Assembly: GCA_964406035.1 (NCBI GenBank)
Contig: CAYOQB010000083.1
Location: forward strand, 1 to 23,603
Source: JAIEPW01 sp964406035
Lineage (GTDB): Bacteria > Acidobacteriota > Terriglobia > Bryobacterales > Bryobacteraceae
DNA length: 23,603 nucleotides
Direction of reading: 5' to 3'
The stretch's first letter is position 1. Every line of letters begins with the position of its first letter. Below, in pieces: positions 21,754-23,603 of this stretch. The position numbers and the translations under genes are program-made. A model generated the notes under the pieces. The model was not told where the DNA came from, ran no database searches, and saw only the letters and a program-made list of their open reading frames with translations.

Positions 21754-23603
21754 ATGACGAAGGAGTTAGTGATTTCAGCCAACCGCCACGAAACCAAAGT
21801 GGCGATTCTGGAAGACGACCAACTGGTCGAAGTCTATTTTCAGCGGGCGAACGAGTATTCGCTCGCAGGCAGTATCCACAAGGGCCGGGTCACGCGCGTG
21901 CTGCCGGGCATGCAGTCCGCGTTCGTCGATCTCGGCCTGGAGCGCGACACCTTCCTGTACGTCTCCGATTTTTTCGAGGAACATCAGGACGAAATCGAAC
22001 CGGTGGAGGACCGCCGCAGGGACGCGCGGGATCACCGCCGGGAGCGCGACCAGCGTCCTCCGCGCCCGGTGCATAGCGCGCCGCCGCCCGCCGCCGCCGA
22101 ACCCGCGGTGATCGAGGAGGAGCCCGCCGCCCCGGCCGAAAGCCAGGACGCCGAAGCATCGGCCCCCGCCGGCAACGGCGCCGCCTCGGGCGATGCGCGA
22201 CGCGACGATCGCCGCGGCCGCCGCGGCCGCCGCCGCCGCCGCGGTCCCGGCGGGGGACGCGGGTTCCCCGAATCCAAGTACGCCTCCGACGCATCGCAAA
22301 CCGAGGAAGCTTCTTCCGAGGAAAGCGAAGTCGAAGCTGAAACCGCCGCGCCCGCTCCGGCAGCCGAAGACGCTGACTTCCTGGTGCTGCCCGGCGAATC
22401 CCTGGCCAAGTATCGCGGATCCGCGGCGAGCGAAGCCGAGGATGAAGACATCACCGATCAGGTGCTGGACGCCGTCGAGGGCGCCGGCGAGCCGGACGAC
22501 GTGGGCGACGATGACCTCGATGGCGAAGTAGAGGAACCCGCCGCGGCCCTGGAGCCCGAAAGCGAACCCGCCGGCCTGATCGATCAGGTGCTGGTGGACG
22601 AGATACCGGATACCGTCGAGAACCCCTACGACGAGCCGATCCACTATCCGCCGGATAACGCCGAGCCCGATGCGCCGCTGGAGATCGCGGCGGACGCGGC
22701 GCAGGCGCAAGCCGAAGCCCTGATCGCCGCCGAAGCAGGCGAAACGCTGCCCGAGTCCTCCGTCCGCGCCTCCGAAGACGAGGAAGACCGCGAAATCCAG
22801 GCGATGATCCTTGATGCCGACGAAGGCGACGGGGAAGAAGAGGCGCCCGCCGAGGGCGAAGCGCAGTCCTCCCAGGTGCGCGAACAGGGCGGCCGGTTTT
22901 TGCGGCGCGCTCCGCGAGGCCGTGTGCGCCGCCGCGGACGCGGCGGTCCCGTGGCCGCCGAAGAACCCCGGCCTGAACGGCCGGCGGAACGCACTGAGCG
23001 CACCGAGCGGCCGGAGCGGACCGAACGCCCCGACCGCCCTCCGCGCGCCCTGCCGTCCATCACCGACCTTCTCAAGGAAGGCCAGGAAATCCTGGTCCAG
23101 ATCGCCAAGGAACCCCTCGGCCAGAAGGGTGCGCGCATCACCTCGCACATCGCGCTGCCCGGCCGCTACGTTGTCTATATGCCGACGCTCGAGCACATGG
23201 GCGTCTCCCGCAAGATCGGCTCCGATGAAGAGCGCCAGCGCCTGAAGCGCATCCTGCAGTCGCAGCGCGGCAAGCTCGCGGGCGGCTTCATCACCCGCAC
23301 CGCGGCCGAGGGCCGCAGCGAAGCCGAGATCATCGCCGACATGACCTTCCTGGCGCAGCACTGGCTGGACATCAAGTCCAAGTCGGAAAAACATCCCGCG
23401 CCCATTCTGCTGCACCACGACCTCGATATCGTCAGCCGCGTGCTGCGCGATCAGCTTACCGAAACCTACAAAGCCATCTGGGTGGACAACGAGGAGTTGT
23501 ACGAGAGCGTGGTCCGCTTCGTGGAGCGCTTCCAGCCCAACCTGGTCAGCCGGGTCAAGATGTACACCCGCGAGGTGCCCATCTTCGACGCCTTCAACAT
23601 CTC
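21754..23603 (+). CDS. RNase E/G family endoribonuclease with a large insertion in the S1 domain (partial)
   Basis: The frame is open from the ATG at 21754 to the window edge: 616 codons, no stop. The N-terminus (KELVISANRHETKVAILED) and GSIHKGRVTRVLPGMQSAFVDLGLERDTFLYVSD are RNase E/G hallmarks, the latter being the first half of the S1 RNA-binding domain. The second half (EGQEILVQIAKEPLGQKGARITSHIALPGRYVVYMP) only resumes near residue 435. Residues about 79-434 form an insertion: acidic, Pro/Ala-rich, with Arg-rich blocks at about 149-170 and 382-432. The 5'-phosphate sensor pair Arg515-Thr516 (TRTAAEG) is present; the catalytic aspartates lie beyond the window. The enzyme makes primary cuts in mRNA and rRNA. 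I cannot decide between the names rne and rng. Confidence 0.95.
   Translation, partial: MTKELVISANRHETKVAILEDDQLVEVYFQRANEYSLAGSIHKGRVTRVLPGMQSAFVDLGLERDTFLYVSDFFEEHQDEIEPVEDRRRDARDHRRERDQRPPRPVHSAPPPAAAEPAVIEEEPAAPAESQDAEASAPAGNGAASGDARRDDRRGRRGRRRRRGPGGGRGFPESKYASDASQTEEASSEESEVEAETAAPAPAAEDADFLVLPGESLAKYRGSAASEAEDEDITDQVLDAVEGAGEPDDVGDDDLDGEVEEPAAALEPESEPAGLIDQVLVDEIPDTVENPYDEPIHYPPDNAEPDAPLEIAADAAQAQAEALIAAEAGETLPESSVRASEDEEDREIQAMILDADEGDGEEEAPAEGEAQSSQVREQGGRFLRRAPRGRVRRRGRGGPVAAEEPRPERPAERTERTERPERTERPDRPPRALPSITDLLKEGQEILVQIAKEPLGQKGARITSHIALPGRYVVYMPTLEHMGVSRKIGSDEERQRLKRILQSQRGKLAGGFITRTAAEGRSEAEIIADMTFLAQHWLDIKSKSEKHPAPILLHHDLDIVSRVLRDQLTETYKAIWVDNEELYESVVRFVERFQPNLVSRVKMYTREVPIFDAFNI

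Noticed and set aside
21775..23418. A 547-codon open frame on the minus strand opposite the RNase E/G gene
   Set aside because: The plus strand encodes S1-domain halves and 5'-sensor residues; the opposite frame is Gly/Phe/Arg-rich low complexity typical of a shadow.
1..23603. CRISPR arrays, insertion sequences, rRNA and long direct repeats
   Set aside because: No periodic repeats with spacers, transposase-like proteins, terminal repeats or rRNA-like sequence were seen on either strand.

Overview
This is a GC-rich, gene-dense chromosomal window with no mobile elements, CRISPR arrays, tRNAs or rRNAs that I can see. Protein flavour and gene order suggest an Acidobacteriota genome of the Solibacter/Bryobacter type. 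That placement is inference from remembered family resemblance, not a database result. The window opens inside a cytochrome oxidase gene and ends inside an RNase E/G gene, so both end genes are partial.

Layout. (1) 1-3316, plus strand: tail of a heme-copper oxidase operon. It holds the subunit I 3' end, a five-helix subunit III, a small three-helix membrane protein, a CtaG assembly factor fused to a c-type cytochrome, and a YVTN beta-propeller protein. Every junction overlaps, so this is one transcription unit. (2) 3324-4081: a small TPR gene (minus) and a Cys-rich small gene (plus) fire away from each other across a very short intergenic gap. (3) 4034-8474, minus strand: uvrA, then a conserved gene of uncertain function, then a CPBP intramembrane protease, tightly packed. 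(4) 8565-13167, plus strand: exported enzymes and one unknown, namely an M23/LytM peptidase, a Tat-exported amidohydrolase, a secreted hypothetical protein and an exported M20 peptidase. (5) 13302-15429: rsgA (plus) converges with a beta-propeller lipoprotein (minus). (6) 15508-21397: promoter, structured leader and the rod-shape operon mreB-mreC-mreD-mrdA-rodA. (7) 21398-23603: a 356-base leader followed by an RNase E/G gene.

How they work together. Region 1 assembles and serves a terminal oxidase; the fused CtaG-cytochrome may couple copper-centre assembly to an electron-carrying domain. Region 6 is the elongasome: MreB filaments, the MreC/MreD bridge, and the PBP2 transpeptidase with the RodA glycosyltransferase. 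An RNase E/G gene next to mre genes is a familiar bacterial arrangement.

Most notable signals. The RNase E/G protein carries about 350 extra residues in the middle of its S1 domain, acidic with two Arg-rich blocks. Several first-in-unit genes have a TANNNT -10-like hexamer only 6-9 bases before the start codon and mostly no Shine-Dalgarno, which suggests widespread leaderless transcripts. The mreC ribosome binding site sits in a potential hairpin. I did not find a clearly new multi-gene defence or metabolic system. The uvrA / unknown / CPBP cluster and the oxidase accessory genes are the closest to undescribed biology.
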